This document shows, in pieces, positions 25,892-35,006 of a stretch of 64,000 nt of DNA. A program made the translations under genes and the position numbers. The stretch spans positions 1-64,000 of the forward strand of contig NZ_JAFUAG010000013.1 of assembly GCF_017464355.1 (NCBI RefSeq). The letters run 5' to 3'. Source of the stretch: Ruminococcus sp. (lineage in GTDB: Bacteria > Bacillota > Clostridia > Oscillospirales > Ruminococcaceae). The notes under the pieces were generated by a model. It was not told where the DNA came from. It did not search any database and saw only the letters and a program-made list of their open reading frames with translations. Position 1 is the stretch's first letter. Every line of letters starts with the position of its first letter.

Positions 25892-25905
25892 TGAAAACGT
25901 TAACA
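25892..25905 (+). promoter_or_regulatory. cre-like operator at the xfp start site
   Basis: TGAAAACGTTAACA fits the catabolite-responsive element pattern TGNAANCGNWNNC used by CcpA, and more generally the LacI/GalR half-site form around AACGTT. It begins about 4 bp after the predicted transcription start, a position expected to repress. The factor is inferred. Confidence 0.55.
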
Positions 25906-26033
25906 AAAGGTCAGTCAAGTTAACAGAGGTTAATTTGCAGGCTTGTGACCCGAAAATATTTTCTTGAGCAAAGGGAAGAAACTTCGGGCGGCAGGGAACG
26001 AGGATCACAAAAATTTAAATCGGAGGGTACAAA

Positions 26034-28394
26034 ATGTCTGATGTAACAACCATCACTCCCGAGCTTCTGGAAAAAATGAACAGATACTGGGACGCTGTGA
26101 ACTATCTTTCCGCAGGTCAGCTTTATCTGCTCGACAACCCGCTGCTTCGGGAACCGCTCACCAAAGAGCATATCAAGAAGAAGATCGTAGGTCACTGGGG
26201 CACTGTTCCCGGACAGAACTTCATCTACGTTCATCTCAACCGTGTTATCAAGAAGTATGATCTGGATATGATCTACATCTCAGGCCCCGGCCACGGAGGA
26301 AACTTCATGGTTGCCAACACTTATGTTGAGGGCTCTTATTCTGAGGTTTATCCTAACATCTCCAGAGATGCTGAGGGTATGAAGAAGCTGTTCAAGCAGT
26401 TCTCTTTCCCCGGCGGAATTTCTTCCCACGTTGCACCCGAAACTCCCGGCTCTATCAATGAGGGCGGCGAACTTGGTTATTCACTGGCACACAGCTTCGG
26501 TGCAGTATTTGATAACCCCGATCTGATAACTGCCTGCGTAGTAGGCGACGGTGAGGCTGAAACAGGCCCTCTGGCTACTGCATGGCATTCCAACAAGTTC
26601 CTGAACCCTGTTACCGACGGCGCAGTTCTGCCTATACTGCACCTCAACGGCTACAAGATCTCCAACCCCACTGTCTTCTCCAGAATTTCTCATGAGGAGC
26701 TGGAAAGCTTCTTCCGCGGCTGCGGCTGGAAGCCGTACTTCGTTGAAGGCAGCGAGCCTATGGAGATGCACAAGAAAATGGCTGAAACACTGGATATCGT
26801 CATCGAAGAGATCAAGAATATCCAGAAGGAAGCAAGGCTCCACGGCAAGACCGAGAGACCTGTATGGCCTATGATAATCTTCCGTTCTCCCAAGGGCTGG
26901 ACAGGTCCTAAGTGGGTAGACGGCAACGAGATAGAGGGCACTTTCAGAGCACACCAGGTACCTATGGACATGACTCAGCCTGAGCATATGGCTCAGCTGG
27001 AGGAATGGCTGAAGAGCTATCACCCCGAGGAGCTGTTCGATGAAAGCGGCAGACTTATCCCCGAGCTGGAGGAGCTGGCCCCTACAGGGATCAGAAGAAT
27101 GGGTGCTAACCCCCACGCTAACGGCGGCCTGCTGCTGAGAGATCTCAGACTGCCTGATTTCCGTGATTACGGTATAGATGTTCCTGCACCAGGCGCTACC
27201 GAGGCACAGGATATGATCGAGCTGGGCGGCTTTGTAAGAGATATCTTCAAGCTGAACGCTGAGAGCAGGAATTTCCGTATCTTCGGACCTGACGAGACTA
27301 TGTCCAACAGACTGGGCAAGGTATTCGAGGTAACTAACAGAGACTGGAACGCTGACATGAAGGACAACGATGAGTTCCTGGCTACCGATGGCCGCGTAAT
27401 GGACAGCTACCTCTCTGAGCATATGTGCGAGGGCTGGCTGGAGGGCTACCTGCTGACAGGCCGCCACGGTTTCTTCGCAAGCTACGAGGCATTCATCAGG
27501 ATAGTTGACTCCATGTTCTCACAGCACGCTAAGTGGCTGAAGGTAACAAGCGAGCTGCCCTGGAGACAGAAGATAGCTTCGCTGAACTACATTCTTTCTT
27601 CCAACGTATGGCAGCAGGATCACAACGGCTTTACTCATCAGGACCCCGGCTTCCTGGATCACGTTGCCAACAAGAAGGCAGATGTGGTAAGAATGTATCT
27701 GCCGCCCGACACTAACTGCCTGCTGAGCGTATTCGATCACTGCATACGTTCCAAGAACTATGTAAACGTAATGGTAACTTCCAAGCACCCCAGACAGCAG
27801 TGGCTGACCATGGAGCAGGCTGTTAAGCACTGCACACAGGGTATCGGTATCTGGGAGTGGGCTTCCAACGACCAGGGTCAGGAGCCTGACGTTGTTCTGG
27901 CTTGCTGCGGTGATACACCTACCCTTGAGGCACTGGCAGCTGTTACTATCATGAGAAAGAATATGCCCAACGTTAAGATCAGATTTATCAACGTTGTTGA
28001 CCTGTTCAAGCTGCAGCCCAAGAGCAAGCACCCCCACGGTCTGTCCGATGCTGAGTTCGATGCACTGTTCACCAAGGACAAGCCTATCGTATTCGCATTC
28101 CACGGCTATCCTACTCTTATCCACGAGCTGCTCTACCACAGAAACAACAGAAATCTGTATGTATGCGGTTACAACGAAGAGGGTACTATCACTACTCCTT
28201 TCGATATGCGTGTACAGAACGAGATCGACCGTTTCCACCTGGTTATGGAAATGCTCAAGAGACTTCCTCAGCTGGGCAACACAGGATCTTACCTGTACCA
28301 GATGATGCAGGACAAGCTGGTTGAGCACAAGCAGTACATCCACGAGGTAGGCCTTGACCTGCCCGAGGTACGTGACTGGAAATGGGATATCTGA
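26034..28394 (+). CDS. xfp: Xylulose-5-phosphate/fructose-6-phosphate phosphoketolase
   Basis: At 786 residues it has the family's full length. It is a thiamine diphosphate enzyme that splits xylulose 5-phosphate (or fructose 6-phosphate) with phosphate into acetyl phosphate and glyceraldehyde 3-phosphate (or erythrose 4-phosphate). Signature blocks include [73 protein letters not shown] and [20 protein letters not shown], which holds the ThDP-binding GDGEAETG. The C-terminal [20 protein letters not shown] is also diagnostic. RBS CGGAGGG. It likely serves pentose use from hemicellulose. A cre-like site suggests carbon control. Confidence 0.99.
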   Translation: MSDVTTITPELLEKMNRYWDAVNYLSAGQLYLLDNPLLREPLTKEHIKKKIVGHWGTVPGQNFIYVHLNRVIKKYDLDMIYISGPGHGGNFMVANTYVEGSYSEVYPNISRDAEGMKKLFKQFSFPGGISSHVAPETPGSINEGGELGYSLAHSFGAVFDNPDLITACVVGDGEAETGPLATAWHSNKFLNPVTDGAVLPILHLNGYKISNPTVFSRISHEELESFFRGCGWKPYFVEGSEPMEMHKKMAETLDIVIEEIKNIQKEARLHGKTERPVWPMIIFRSPKGWTGPKWVDGNEIEGTFRAHQVPMDMTQPEHMAQLEEWLKSYHPEELFDESGRLIPELEELAPTGIRRMGANPHANGGLLLRDLRLPDFRDYGIDVPAPGATEAQDMIELGGFVRDIFKLNAESRNFRIFGPDETMSNRLGKVFEVTNRDWNADMKDNDEFLATDGRVMDSYLSEHMCEGWLEGYLLTGRHGFFASYEAFIRIVDSMFSQHAKWLKVTSELPWRQKIASLNYILSSNVWQQDHNGFTHQDPGFLDHVANKKADVVRMYLPPDTNCLLSVFDHCIRSKNYVNVMVTSKHPRQQWLTMEQAVKHCTQGIGIWEWASNDQGQEPDVVLACCGDTPTLEALAAVTIMRKNMPNVKIRFINVVDLFKLQPKSKHPHGLSDAEFDALFTKDKPIVFAFHGYPTLIHELLYHRNNRNLYVCGYNEEGTITTPFDMRVQNEIDRFHLVMEMLKRLPQLGNTGSYLYQMMQDKLVEHKQYIHEVGLDLPEVRDWKWDI

Positions 28395-28530
28395 TAATTC
28401 ATAATTATTGACATAGGTCAAAGTTTGCTGCCCTTACGGAAATTTCTGTGAGGGCAGCTTTATAATTCATAATTATTGCAGGGGATATGGTTTGCCGCCC
28501 TCACGGTCGTGGCTGTGGGGCGGCAATTTT
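28394..28530 (+). repeat. Tandemly duplicated spacer-hairpin modules after xfp
   Basis: The 17-mer ATAATTCATAATTATTG occurs at 28394-28410 and again at 28462-28478, 68 bp apart. Each is followed by a hairpin: GCTGCCCT/AGGGCAGC (28427-28458) and GCCGCCC/GGGCGGC (28494-28524). The second is followed by AATTTT and acts as a terminator. Confidence 0.75.
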
Positions 28531-28560
28531 AGTATGTGGAAAAATTTGTTCGTGTGGGGG

Positions 28561-28589
28561 TTGACATATGGGGGGAGATATGGTATAAT
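28561..28589 (+). promoter_or_regulatory. Sigma-A promoter for the hypothetical gene at 28645
   Basis: TTGACA (28561-28566), 17-bp G-rich spacer, TATAAT (28584-28589). Both boxes are consensus. Confidence 0.85.
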
Positions 28590-28644
28590 GTTAACAACGA
28601 GAAGATAATAACTGATAGTTACTATGAAAATGGAGGCGGCAGAT

Positions 28645-29151
28645 ATGATACTGAAAAAACTTTATGGATCAAATGGCTGGAAATTTGCGGAATATCAGAC
28701 CACCTGGCCCTACGGCTGGAACTTCATGCTGGACGCTGCTCAGCAAATGGTCGATGCTGACCTGCTGGAAAGCGATGCGGAGTTGCTTTTCGGTGTGAAA
28801 GATATGGCAGGCGCCCATATGACCGACATAACCGACGAGGTCGAAGACACTGACTATGAGCTTCGTGAATGCGAAACTTTGCAGAGAGAGTGGGGCGTGC
28901 TTATGCTGACGGGTGTCAGCCCTATACTGAAAAATATCCAGATACAGGTCGAATTCTACAACCAGACGGGTATGCTGCGCATTGGCACCAACAAGCCCGA
29001 AATATTTGACGGTGACGAAAATGCCCTGACGACCTACGTTTGCAGCATGGAGATAAAAGCCTACTGCGCAGCGACCGAGCGGGATCTGCTGGAGGAGCTG
29101 GGGGTCGTCATGGAAGAGGACGATGATCACGAGGACGACGAAGAATTCTGA
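28645..29151 (+). CDS. Hypothetical acidic cytoplasmic protein
   Basis: A 168-residue protein starting MILKKLYGSNGWKFAEYQTT; GGAGG lies 8 bases before this ATG. There is no signal peptide or membrane segment. The end is strongly acidic (VVMEEDDDHEDDEEF). The middle reads GVLMLTGVSPILKNIQIQVE and suggests a mixed alpha/beta fold. The family is not recognised. It converges on the next gene with a 6-bp gap. Confidence 0.75.
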   Translation: MILKKLYGSNGWKFAEYQTTWPYGWNFMLDAAQQMVDADLLESDAELLFGVKDMAGAHMTDITDEVEDTDYELRECETLQREWGVLMLTGVSPILKNIQIQVEFYNQTGMLRIGTNKPEIFDGDENALTTYVCSMEIKAYCAATERDLLEELGVVMEEDDDHEDDEEF

Positions 29152-29157
29152 CAGCTT

Positions 29158-29670
29158 TTATTCTATGGGCGGCAGGGAACGGAGCTTCAGGCAGGCATTG
29201 ACAAAAGCCTTTGAGTCGGGGAATTCATCTCTGAAAAGAAAATCTTCCTCGTCCTCGCGGCGGTCATCTCTCAGGGTGAATTCGTCCGTAGCCATATCAA
29301 TGGCGGGGTAGAGTGGCTTGCGGTCGAGGAGATATTTCATGTCAAGGCCTTTCTCAAAGAAGAGTATGAACATCTTCACATCGTAAGCGTCAGCCAGCAT
29401 TTCAACATACTCATCGTCTTTGACATCTCGTTTTTCATTACAGGAATATTTTCCCGTGTGAGGGTATGAGAGTTCGTCTTCGGCGGAGAAAGTGCCCTCC
29501 ATATCAAAGACCTGGGTGTACTCGCCGTCTGTCAGGGTGACGAAAAGGTATTTGCCTGTCTTCTTGTAAAAATCTGCCAGCCCCTGCTTGGAGAACTCAG
29601 TCTTTTCCGCAAGATCTTTGTAGGGCTGGTATTGGTCTTTGAGATAGCCGTTCATTCTTTTAAGCTTCAT
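29158..29670 (-). CDS. Hypothetical protein
   Basis: A 170-residue protein starting MKLKRMNGYLKDQYQPYKDL, with AAAGGAGG seven bases upstream of the ATG at 29670. It is soluble and rich in Asp, Glu and Lys, with KYLFVTLTDGEYTQVFDMEG and KMFILFFEKGLDMKYLLD as likely core strands. I recognise no family. It converges tail to tail with the gene at 28645. Confidence 0.72.
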   Translation of the reverse strand: MKLKRMNGYLKDQYQPYKDLAEKTEFSKQGLADFYKKTGKYLFVTLTDGEYTQVFDMEGTFSAEDELSYPHTGKYSCNEKRDVKDDEYVEMLADAYDVKMFILFFEKGLDMKYLLDRKPLYPAIDMATDEFTLRDDRREDEEDFLFRDEFPDSKAFVNACLKLRSLPPIE

Positions 29671-29743
29671 GACCATTCCTCCTTTGGCAAAAGTATAGCA
29701 TAATGCCCCGTGAAAGTCAAGGGAACTTCACGGGGCTATTTCT

Positions 29744-29842
29744 CAGAATTCCAATTCTGTTGTGTATTGCTCCCCCGCCGAAGGCGGGGGAGCAATACGA
29801 ACAAAGCCATTCTGTATCACCGACAATTGGGATCTATCAGAA
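29744..29842. repeat. Dispersed palindromic repeat, copy 2 (expanded)
   Basis: It ends with AATTGGGATC (29825-29834) and starts with a decayed arm, GAATTCCAATTCTG. It contains GTGTATTGC and, in inverted orientation, GCCATTCTGTATCAC, matching the core of the copies at 32604 and 54031. At its centre is a perfect 16-bp stem (29764-29779 with 29783-29798) and a 3-nt loop. It overlaps the end of the topoisomerase A-subunit gene and probably serves as its terminator. Confidence 0.7.
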
Positions 29843-32077
29843 ATGTATCTGGTCGGGGTCTTCAAGGTCTTTGGCGAGGCAGCCTGCCACGGGTATGGTC
29901 TTGCTGCGGAACTTGGAAAGCTTTTCAGCCTCCTCCTCGCTGACGATGTAGGCCTTTTCGACCTTTGCGTTTTTCGCCTTAAGGGTCATGACCTGCACGC
30001 CCTGGGTGTTTCGGGTGGTCTTGGGGAGCATGAGTGCGGTATCGAACAGCATTGCTCTGCCATTGGTGGTGCGCAGCATTACCTGGGCATTGTCGGTAAG
30101 CTTGAGTATGGCCACCAGCGGGGACTTATCCGAATAAGCATTAGCCAGCTTTTTTCGGTTGGTCTTGGTCTCGTAGGCATTCAGGGGGACCTTTGCGGCC
30201 TTGCCGTTTTCGTAGACGAACAGCAGGTAGCCCGAATAATCCATGGTCTCTATCATGGTATGGAAGCCCTCGCCGTTCTCAAAGCCCAGCACTGCGGGGA
30301 TATATTCGCCCAGGTCGCTGGCCTTGGTGTTGCCGAAGCGGCTGGCCTTTGCCTTGAACACCGCTGCCTTATCCGAGAAGAACAGCAGCTCGGCACGGTT
30401 GGAGGACTCTATCTCGCTCATCATGCGGTCGCCCTCTTTCAGCTTCTGGTCGCTGGCCATACGCAGGGACTGCATGGTGCATTTCTTGAAATAGCCGCTT
30501 TCGGAAACAAAGAACTTGCAGGGGTAATCCTCGACCTCTTCCTCCTCCTCGACCTCTTCGATGTCGCTCTGGTAGAAGAACTGCGTTTTGCGCTCCTGGC
30601 CGTAGTTCTTTATAACGTCCTTAAGCTCGCTGATGATGACCTGCTTTATCTTCTTTTCACTGCCCAGTATATCTTCCAGCTCGGCGATCTCCTTTTCAAG
30701 GCGCTCGGTGTCGGCGGTGCGCTTGAGGATATACTCGCGGTTCAGGTGACGCAGCTTTATCTCAGCCACATAGTCAGCCTGCACCTCATCTATGCCGAAG
30801 CCTATCATCAGGTTGGGAACTACCTCGCTCTCCTCCTCGGTCTCACGGATAATGCGGATAGCCTTGTCGATATCAAGGAGTATCTTGCCCAGACCTTTCA
30901 GCAGGTGGAGCCTGTCCTTCTTCTTTTTCAAGTCATACTGCACACGTCTGCGCACGCAGTCCACACGGAACTTCGTCCATTCGTCCAGAATTTCGTACAC
31001 ACCCATTACCCTGGGATAGCCGTGTACCAGTATGTTGAAGTTGCAGGAGTAGGTATCCTGCAGGGGGGTCAGCTTGTAAAGCTTCTGCATGAGCTTGTCG
31101 GGGTCAACGCCCTTTTTGATGTCGATACCTATCTGTAGACCGTCCAGGTCTGTTTCATCACGGATATAAGACACCTCGCGTATCTTGCCTGCCTTTACAA
31201 GAGCAATTATCTTTTCGATGATAGCTTCGATGGTGGTGGTGGCAGGTATCTCTGTTACCTCTATGCACTTCTCCTCTTTATTGAAGCGGTACTTTGCCCG
31301 CAGCTTTACGGAACCTCTGCCTGTGCGGTAGATCTTGTCCAGCTCCTCCTCATCATAGAGCAGGTAGCCGCCCCCGGGGAAATCGGGGCCTTTGAGGGTA
31401 TCAATGGCATTGGCCTCGGGATTTTTCATGAGGGCGATGGCAGTTTCGCAGACCTCGGTGAGGTTAAAGGGGCAAACTGCCGATGCCATGGATACACCGA
31501 TACCCACGTTTGCGTTTACAAGTATGGTCGGGAAAGTTGCGGGGAACAGTGTGGGCTCGGTCATGGTGTTGTCGTAGTTGGGCACGAAGTCCACTGTTTC
31601 CTTGTCGATATCCCTGAAAAGCTCCTCGCAGATAGGCTCCAGCTTAGCCTCGGTATAACGGGAGGCCGCATATGCCATATCCCTTGAATAGGATTTGCCG
31701 AAGTTGCCCTTTGACTGCACATAGGGGTGCAGCAAAGCTTCGTTGCCGCGGGAAAGTCTTACCAGTGTTTCATATATAGCGCCGTCGCCGTGGGGGTTCA
31801 GCTTCATGGTGGCGCCGACGATGTTGGCGCACTTGGTCAGCTTGCCTTTTATGAGCCCCATGAGGTACATGGTATACAGCAGCTTTCTGTGAGAGGGCTT
31901 GAAGCCGTCTATCTCGGGGAAAGCACGGGATACTATAACGCTCATGGCGTAGGGCATATAGTTTTTTTCAAGGGTCTGGGTGATCTTTTCCTCTGCCACC
32001 AGACCTGCGCCCTCGATGTATGCGTCCATCTTGGGGGCAGCAGCCTTTTTCTTAGGCTCTGCTTTTTTTCTTGCCAT
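29837..32077 (-). CDS. Divergent type IIA topoisomerase subunit A (ParC/GyrA-like)
   Basis: A 746-residue protein. The winged-helix region reads FPEIDGFKPSHRKLLYTMYL where GyrA/ParC have DGLKPVHRR. The catalytic Tyr141 is kept in AASRYTEAKL, and PHGDGAIYETLVRLSR matches the conserved HGD/Y block. A coiled-coil tower follows, and the C-terminal part (from about 500) has weak beta-pinwheel-like repeats, for example GDRMMSEIESSNRAELLFFS. It cleaves and rejoins DNA together with the B subunit at 32660. The sequence is clearly distant from the housekeeping gyrase and topoisomerase IV pattern, so this is probably a second, specialised enzyme. Confidence 0.88.
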   Translation of the reverse strand: MARKKAEPKKKAAAPKMDAYIEGAGLVAEEKITQTLEKNYMPYAMSVIVSRAFPEIDGFKPSHRKLLYTMYLMGLIKGKLTKCANIVGATMKLNPHGDGAIYETLVRLSRGNEALLHPYVQSKGNFGKSYSRDMAYAASRYTEAKLEPICEELFRDIDKETVDFVPNYDNTMTEPTLFPATFPTILVNANVGIGVSMASAVCPFNLTEVCETAIALMKNPEANAIDTLKGPDFPGGGYLLYDEEELDKIYRTGRGSVKLRAKYRFNKEEKCIEVTEIPATTTIEAIIEKIIALVKAGKIREVSYIRDETDLDGLQIGIDIKKGVDPDKLMQKLYKLTPLQDTYSCNFNILVHGYPRVMGVYEILDEWTKFRVDCVRRRVQYDLKKKKDRLHLLKGLGKILLDIDKAIRIIRETEEESEVVPNLMIGFGIDEVQADYVAEIKLRHLNREYILKRTADTERLEKEIAELEDILGSEKKIKQVIISELKDVIKNYGQERKTQFFYQSDIEEVEEEEEVEDYPCKFFVSESGYFKKCTMQSLRMASDQKLKEGDRMMSEIESSNRAELLFFSDKAAVFKAKASRFGNTKASDLGEYIPAVLGFENGEGFHTMIETMDYSGYLLFVYENGKAAKVPLNAYETKTNRKKLANAYSDKSPLVAILKLTDNAQVMLRTTNGRAMLFDTALMLPKTTRNTQGVQVMTLKAKNAKVEKAYIVSEEEAEKLSKFRSKTIPVAGCLAKDLEDPDQIHF

Positions 32078-32115
32078 ATTTTACTTATCCTTTCCGATAA
32101 TTTTAGGGAAAGCGC

Positions 32116-32544
32116 TCAGCGCCTTTTCAGCCACCTGTAAACGGTCACCAGCAGCCAGGCTCCCAATACTGCAAATATACTGCCGCATATCACCCAGGAA
32201 TAAGACGGAGTGTCAACCCCATCTATATATACCACTGAGTGGTCATCGGGGTCGTACCATACCTCTTTAGTCTCAGAGTAGCCTATAGCAGCTTTTGATG
32301 ATTGTTTTTCCGTTATTTTGCGGCCGTCAATAACATATTCGACGGTGATGTTATAGGTAGTGTTATCCCCTAAGCCTTCGGTGTAATAATCAGTGACGAC
32401 ACCTATGGTCTTCTCGGTGCAGCGCTTTTCAAGTCGGGTCTGTTTCGTTCCCATGTACACTGCCGAAAAAAGTCCCACTGACAGGAATATGATACCGAAT
32501 AAAGTCATAATGATAAAGTGCCCTCTGAGATCGCTTCTGCTCAT
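32116..32544 (-). CDS. DUF3592-like membrane protein
   Basis: A 142-residue protein with membrane spans at about 10-32 and 112-135. Between them NITVEYVIDGRKITEKQSSK and ETKEVWYDPDDHSVVYIDG follow the DUF3592 pattern (V-x-Y-x-Y-x-V-D-G-K ... V-x-Y-D-P-x-x-P/H). The role is unknown. It lies between the two topoisomerase genes in the same direction, 38 bp before the A-subunit gene. GGAG precedes the ATG at 32544; a TTG two codons earlier is less likely. Confidence 0.75.
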   Translation of the reverse strand: MSRSDLRGHFIIMTLFGIIFLSVGLFSAVYMGTKQTRLEKRCTEKTIGVVTDYYTEGLGDNTTYNITVEYVIDGRKITEKQSSKAAIGYSETKEVWYDPDDHSVVYIDGVDTPSYSWVICGSIFAVLGAWLLVTVYRWLKRR

Positions 32545-32603
32545 GGTCAAGCTCCTTTCACATCATCGTCCTTTTGTTCTGTTTGTTCTGTTTAGTAAGA
32601 AAC

Positions 32604-32662
32604 TCCCGATCTCGATGTGTATTGCTGATGATACAAAATCGTTGTTATCATGTCGGGAATTA
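32604..32662. repeat. Dispersed palindromic repeat, copy 3
   Basis: Arms AACTCCCGAT and GTCGGGAATT flank GTGTATTGCTGATGATACAA. The arms differ from copies 1 and 4 but pair with each other, so the changes are compensatory. It lies between the B-subunit gene and the DUF3592 gene. Confidence 0.68.
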
Positions 32663-34645
32663 AGAAATATCTGCCATTTCCAGGTAATCTGCGCCGTTGT
32701 TGGTGATGAATTCCTTTCGGCCTGCCAGGTCGTCGCCCAGCAGCATATTGAACATCCACTGGGTCATCTCCACATCATCGGGGTTTACCTTGATGAGGCG
32801 GCGGGTCTCGGGGTTCATGGTGGTAAGGCTCATCATGTCGGCCTCGTTCTCACCAAGACCCTTTGAGCGCTGTATGGTGAAGCTCTTGTCGCCTATCATT
32901 TTCAGTATCTTGTCCTTCTCGGGCTCGTCATAGGCGAAGTAGGTCTTATCCTTGGTGGTTATCTCGAACAGGGGCGATTCAGCGATATAAACATAGCCCT
33001 GCTCGATGAGGGTAGGTGTCAGGCGGTAGAGCATGGTGAGTATCAGCGTCCTTATCTGGAAGCCGTCCACGTCCGCATCGGTACAGATGACTACCTTGTT
33101 CCAGCGGAGGTTCTCAAGGCTGAAAGCGGAAAGGTCCTTCTTCTTGCCTGTGTTGACCTCGACACCGCAGCCCAGCACCTTTATGAGGTCGGTGATTATC
33201 TCGTTCTTGAATATTTTGTCATAATCCGCCTTAAGGCAGTTGAGTATCTTGCCTCGTACAGGTATGACCGCCTGGAACTCTGCATCTCTGGCCAGCTTAA
33301 CCGAACCCAGCGCCGAGTCACCCTCAACGATGTAAAGCTCACGTCTGCTCAGGTCCTTGGAACGGCAGTCAACGAACTTCTGCACCTGGTTGGAGAGGTC
33401 GATAGTGCCCTGGAGCTTCTTCTTGATGTTCAGTCTGGAGGTTTCGGCGCTTTCACGGGAACGCTTGTTGACCAGCACCTGTTCGGCTATCTTCACGGCT
33501 TCATCGGGATTTTCGATGAAGTATATCTCCAGATTGTGCTTAAGGAATTCCGTCATGCACTCCTTGATGAACTTGTTGGTGATAGCTTTCTTGGTCTGGT
33601 TCGCATAAGATGTCTTGGTGGAGAATGAGCTTGATACCAGCACAAGACAATCTGCAACGTCCTGGAAAGTAATGGGCTTTTCGTTTTTATTGTACTTATT
33701 ATTGGACTTTAAATATGCGTTTATCTGGGAAACGAAGGCGCTCTTCACGGCCTCATCGGGGGAGCCGCCGTGGGAAAGAAAGCTGGAGTTATGGAAATAT
33801 TCCAGGGTCTGTACCTTGTTGGAGAAAACGAAGGATACCCCCAGCTTTACCTTGTATTCTTCCTTGTCGGCACGGTCACGTCCTTTGCGGTCGCCTGTGA
33901 AGTACTGAACGTTTGTCAGGGTATCTTCACCTGCTATCTCCTTAACATAGTCGGAAATGCCGTTCTCATAGAAGAATGTGTACTCCTCAAAGCTGCCGCT
34001 GTAGGTCTGTATCCTCAGCAGGAAAGTTACCCCGGGGTTTACCACGGCCTGCTTTTTCATGATATCCTCGAAATACTCCTTCTCGATATTGATATCGGTG
34101 AAGACGTCAAGGTCAGGCTTCCAGTGGGTGCGGGTGCCTGTTTTCTTCTGCTTTGTTTCTTCCTTTTTAAGGCCGCCTACGTTATCGCCCTTTTCAAAGT
34201 GGAGGCTGTACTTGTAGCCGTCGCGGACAACTTCAACGTCCATGAATTCGGAGGAATACTGGGTAGCGCAGGCGCCCAGTCCGTTAAGACCCAGGGCATA
34301 CTCATAGTTCTCGCCCGAGTTGTTGTCATACTTGCCGCCTGCATAAAGTTCGCAGTAAACAAGCTCCCAGTTATAGCGCTTTTCACGCTGGTTGTAATCC
34401 ACAGGGCAGCCTCTTCCGAAATCCTGCACCTCAATGGAATTATCGTTGTACTTGGTGACGATTATCTTATCGCCGTGACCCTCTCTGGCCTCGTCGATAG
34501 AGTTTGAGATTATCTCGAAGACCGAGTGCTTGCAGCCGTCGATGCCGTCAGATCCGAACATAACTGCGGGGCGCAGACGGACTCTGTCCTTGCCTTTCAG
34601 CAGGGTGATATTCTCATTGCCGTATACCTGTTTTTTATTTGCCAT
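32660..34645 (-). CDS. Divergent type IIA topoisomerase subunit B (ParE/GyrB-like)
   Basis: A 661-residue protein. The GHKL ATPase motifs are present but altered: FEIISNSIDEA (E44, N48) where the family has EVVDNSIDEA, DFGRGCPV for DNGRGIPV, and ALGLNGLGACATQYSS for the GGLHGVG lid. The TOPRIM domain has IVEGDSALG and CTDADVDGFQIRTL, followed by SKGLGENEADMM and a normal C-terminal tail. It should supply ATP-driven strand passage for the A subunit at 29837. Promoter at 34733-34762. Confidence 0.9.
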   Translation of the reverse strand: MANKKQVYGNENITLLKGKDRVRLRPAVMFGSDGIDGCKHSVFEIISNSIDEAREGHGDKIIVTKYNDNSIEVQDFGRGCPVDYNQREKRYNWELVYCELYAGGKYDNNSGENYEYALGLNGLGACATQYSSEFMDVEVVRDGYKYSLHFEKGDNVGGLKKEETKQKKTGTRTHWKPDLDVFTDINIEKEYFEDIMKKQAVVNPGVTFLLRIQTYSGSFEEYTFFYENGISDYVKEIAGEDTLTNVQYFTGDRKGRDRADKEEYKVKLGVSFVFSNKVQTLEYFHNSSFLSHGGSPDEAVKSAFVSQINAYLKSNNKYNKNEKPITFQDVADCLVLVSSSFSTKTSYANQTKKAITNKFIKECMTEFLKHNLEIYFIENPDEAVKIAEQVLVNKRSRESAETSRLNIKKKLQGTIDLSNQVQKFVDCRSKDLSRRELYIVEGDSALGSVKLARDAEFQAVIPVRGKILNCLKADYDKIFKNEIITDLIKVLGCGVEVNTGKKKDLSAFSLENLRWNKVVICTDADVDGFQIRTLILTMLYRLTPTLIEQGYVYIAESPLFEITTKDKTYFAYDEPEKDKILKMIGDKSFTIQRSKGLGENEADMMSLTTMNPETRRLIKVNPDDVEMTQWMFNMLLGDDLAGRKEFITNNGADYLEMADIS

Positions 34646-34732
34646 ATCATGACCTCACATTTATATAAGTCTTTATATTGATAGCTGAGCTTTCAGGCAA
34701 GCGAAAATATGTTTGCCTTTGCATACTCTATA

Positions 34733-34762
34733 ATTATAGCATATTTCAAAGGGTTTTGTAAA
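34733..34762 (-). promoter_or_regulatory. Promoter of the topoisomerase operon
   Basis: On the minus strand, TTTACA (34757-34762), 18 bp, TATAAT (34733-34738). The 5' UTR is about 80 nt. Confidence 0.7.
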
Positions 34763-34909
34763 GAGCTTGTCAAAAAAAATTTACGAAAATGACTTTTTAA
34801 GGGAATTTTTTGGTACAGATATGACGGACAGGGCTTTACTGTCGGGGGTGTGCTGATATACTGAAATGGGAGTCCTGCTCTGATTTGTTAAAATGATTTA
34901 GCAAAAGTA

Positions 34910-34938
34910 TTGACAAATATTAAGAAATGTGATAAAAT
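34910..34938 (+). promoter_or_regulatory. Sigma-A promoter of the tandem dockerin genes
   Basis: TTGACA (34910-34915), 17 bp, TAAAAT (34933-34938), 68 bp before the first start. The divergent gap 34646-35006 otherwise holds only a small hairpin TCCTGC/GCAGGA near 34968-34988. Confidence 0.75.
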
Positions 34939-35006
34939 CAAGGCATTGGAAGAATTTTTAACAAAATATCCTGCTGAAAAAATGCAGGAGAACAGGAGAG
35001 AATGAA

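Noticed and set aside
25649..25894. 81-codon plus-strand frame and 84-codon minus-strand frame upstream of xfp
   Set aside because: No ribosome binding sites, and low-complexity or promoter-overlapping sequence; better explained as regulatory DNA.
29762..31138. 458-codon open frame on the plus strand opposite the topoisomerase A subunit
   Set aside because: It is an antisense shadow of a clearly homologous gene, and starts inside the repeat element.
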